From assembly GCF_003054245.1 (NCBI RefSeq), contig NZ_QBKR01000018.1:17583-81582 (forward strand): a DNA stretch of 64,000 bases. Direction: 5' to 3'. The position numbers and the translations under genes were made by a program. Each line of letters begins with the position of its first letter. Position 1 is the stretch's first letter. This document shows positions 63,731-64,000 of this stretch, one piece after another. This DNA is from Melghirimyces profundicolus (GTDB taxonomy: Bacteria > Bacillota > Bacilli > Thermoactinomycetales > DSM-45169). The notes below the pieces were generated by a model. The model did no database searches. It was not told where the DNA came from and was given only the letters and a program-made list of their open reading frames with translations.

Positions 63731-63759
63731 TTGACTTTTGTCGTCCACGATCTTATACT
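63731..63759 (+). promoter_or_regulatory. rRNA operon promoter P1
   Basis: TTGACT (63731-63736), 17 bases, TATACT (63754-63759). First of two tandem promoters, as in Bacillus rrn operons. Confidence 0.75.
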
Positions 63760-63840
63760 AATCATTGTGCTCGTAATGACGGGCACTCGCCGAAGGGCCT
63801 GGCGGGTCCGGGGCGAACGAAAAAGAAATCAAAAAAACTG

Positions 63841-63869
63841 TTGACAAGATCGGATGCCTTTGATAAGAT
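63841..63869 (+). promoter_or_regulatory. rRNA operon promoter P2
   Basis: Perfect TTGACA (63841-63846), 17 bases, TAAGAT (63864-63869), after an A-rich stretch that could act as an UP element. Confidence 0.85.
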
Positions 63870-63875
63870 AGATCT

Positions 63876-64000
63876 TGTCGCCGCGAGGGAGCGGCGGTCG
63901 CGGGAAGCCGCGACGAAAGCGTTCCTTGAAAACTGAAGAGCGCAGACATGACCCTGTCAATGAGCGTTTCAAGCTCGGTCCGGAGGTGGCCCGGCCACCG
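63876..64000 (+). other. Leader of an rRNA operon (16S gene lies beyond the window)
   Basis: After P2 the DNA is GC-rich and hairpin-prone (GCCGCGAGGGAGCGGCGG, CGCGGGAAGCCGCG). It then contains TTCCTTGAAAACTGAA, a sequence typically found just upstream of 16S rRNA in Bacillales. The 16S 5' sequence itself is not reached, so no rRNA gene is called. Confidence 0.7.

Noticed and set aside
63876..64000. Start of 16S rRNA within the window
   Set aside because: The AGAGTTTGATC-type 5' sequence of 16S rRNA is not present before the window ends; only promoter and leader are seen.

Overview
The window is a 64 kb stretch of a Gram-positive, spore-forming chromosome with high GC for a Bacillales member (the coding DNA looks well above 50% GC). 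Gene order and proteins match the conserved Bacillus block that runs from clpC to the first rRNA operon. Strong Shine-Dalgarno sites, many TTG and GTG starts, a tRNA-Cys type T-box, gerD, kbaA, pdaB, cwlD and sigH all point to Bacillales. The GC-rich codon use and protein detail suggest a Thermoactinomycetaceae-like lineage (relatives of Kroppenstedtia, Melghirimyces or Planifilum), but that placement is inference.

Layout. 1-9.4 kb: end of clpC, radA, disA, pssA, a reversed gene of unknown function, carD, a PIN/TRAM protein, ispD, ispF and gltX. 9.4-14.3 kb: a T-box leader, then cysE, cysS, mrnC, rlmB, rae1 and sigH. 14.4-31.3 kb: rpmG, secE, nusG, the L11-L1 and L10-L12 genes, an rRNA-methyltransferase-like gene, rpoB, rpoC, the k-turn protein gene, and the str operon (rpsL, rpsG, fusA, tuf). 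31.3-35.3 kb: an accessory insert between tuf and rpsJ with a decayed LVIVD-repeat gene, cstA, a thioredoxin-like gene, a reversed PepSY gene and a cupin gene. 35.3-50.8 kb: the S10-spc-alpha supercluster, rpsJ to rplQ, including secY, adk, map and infA. 50.9-57.8 kb: the ECF transporter module, truA, rplM, rpsI, a ybaK-like gene, cwlD and mrp/salA. 57.9-63.7 kb: sporulation and germination genes gerD, kbaA and pdaB, a SpoIIM-family gene, an OsmC-family gene and an unusual barrel-membrane fusion. The last 300 bases carry tandem promoters and the leader of an rRNA operon whose 16S gene starts beyond the window.

Most genes serve translation, transcription and protein export, and are packed with short gaps or overlaps. 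Regulation visible in the DNA includes the T-box, an L10 leader, a probable L13 leader, many intrinsic terminators, SigA-type promoters, and a SigG-type promoter in front of gerD.

The parts least explained by known families are: a roughly 250-nt apparently structured RNA upstream of kbaA, whose 5' end is echoed upstream of rpsJ; the dihydroorotate-dehydrogenase-like protein fused to a duplicated membrane domain; and the accessory insert after tuf.
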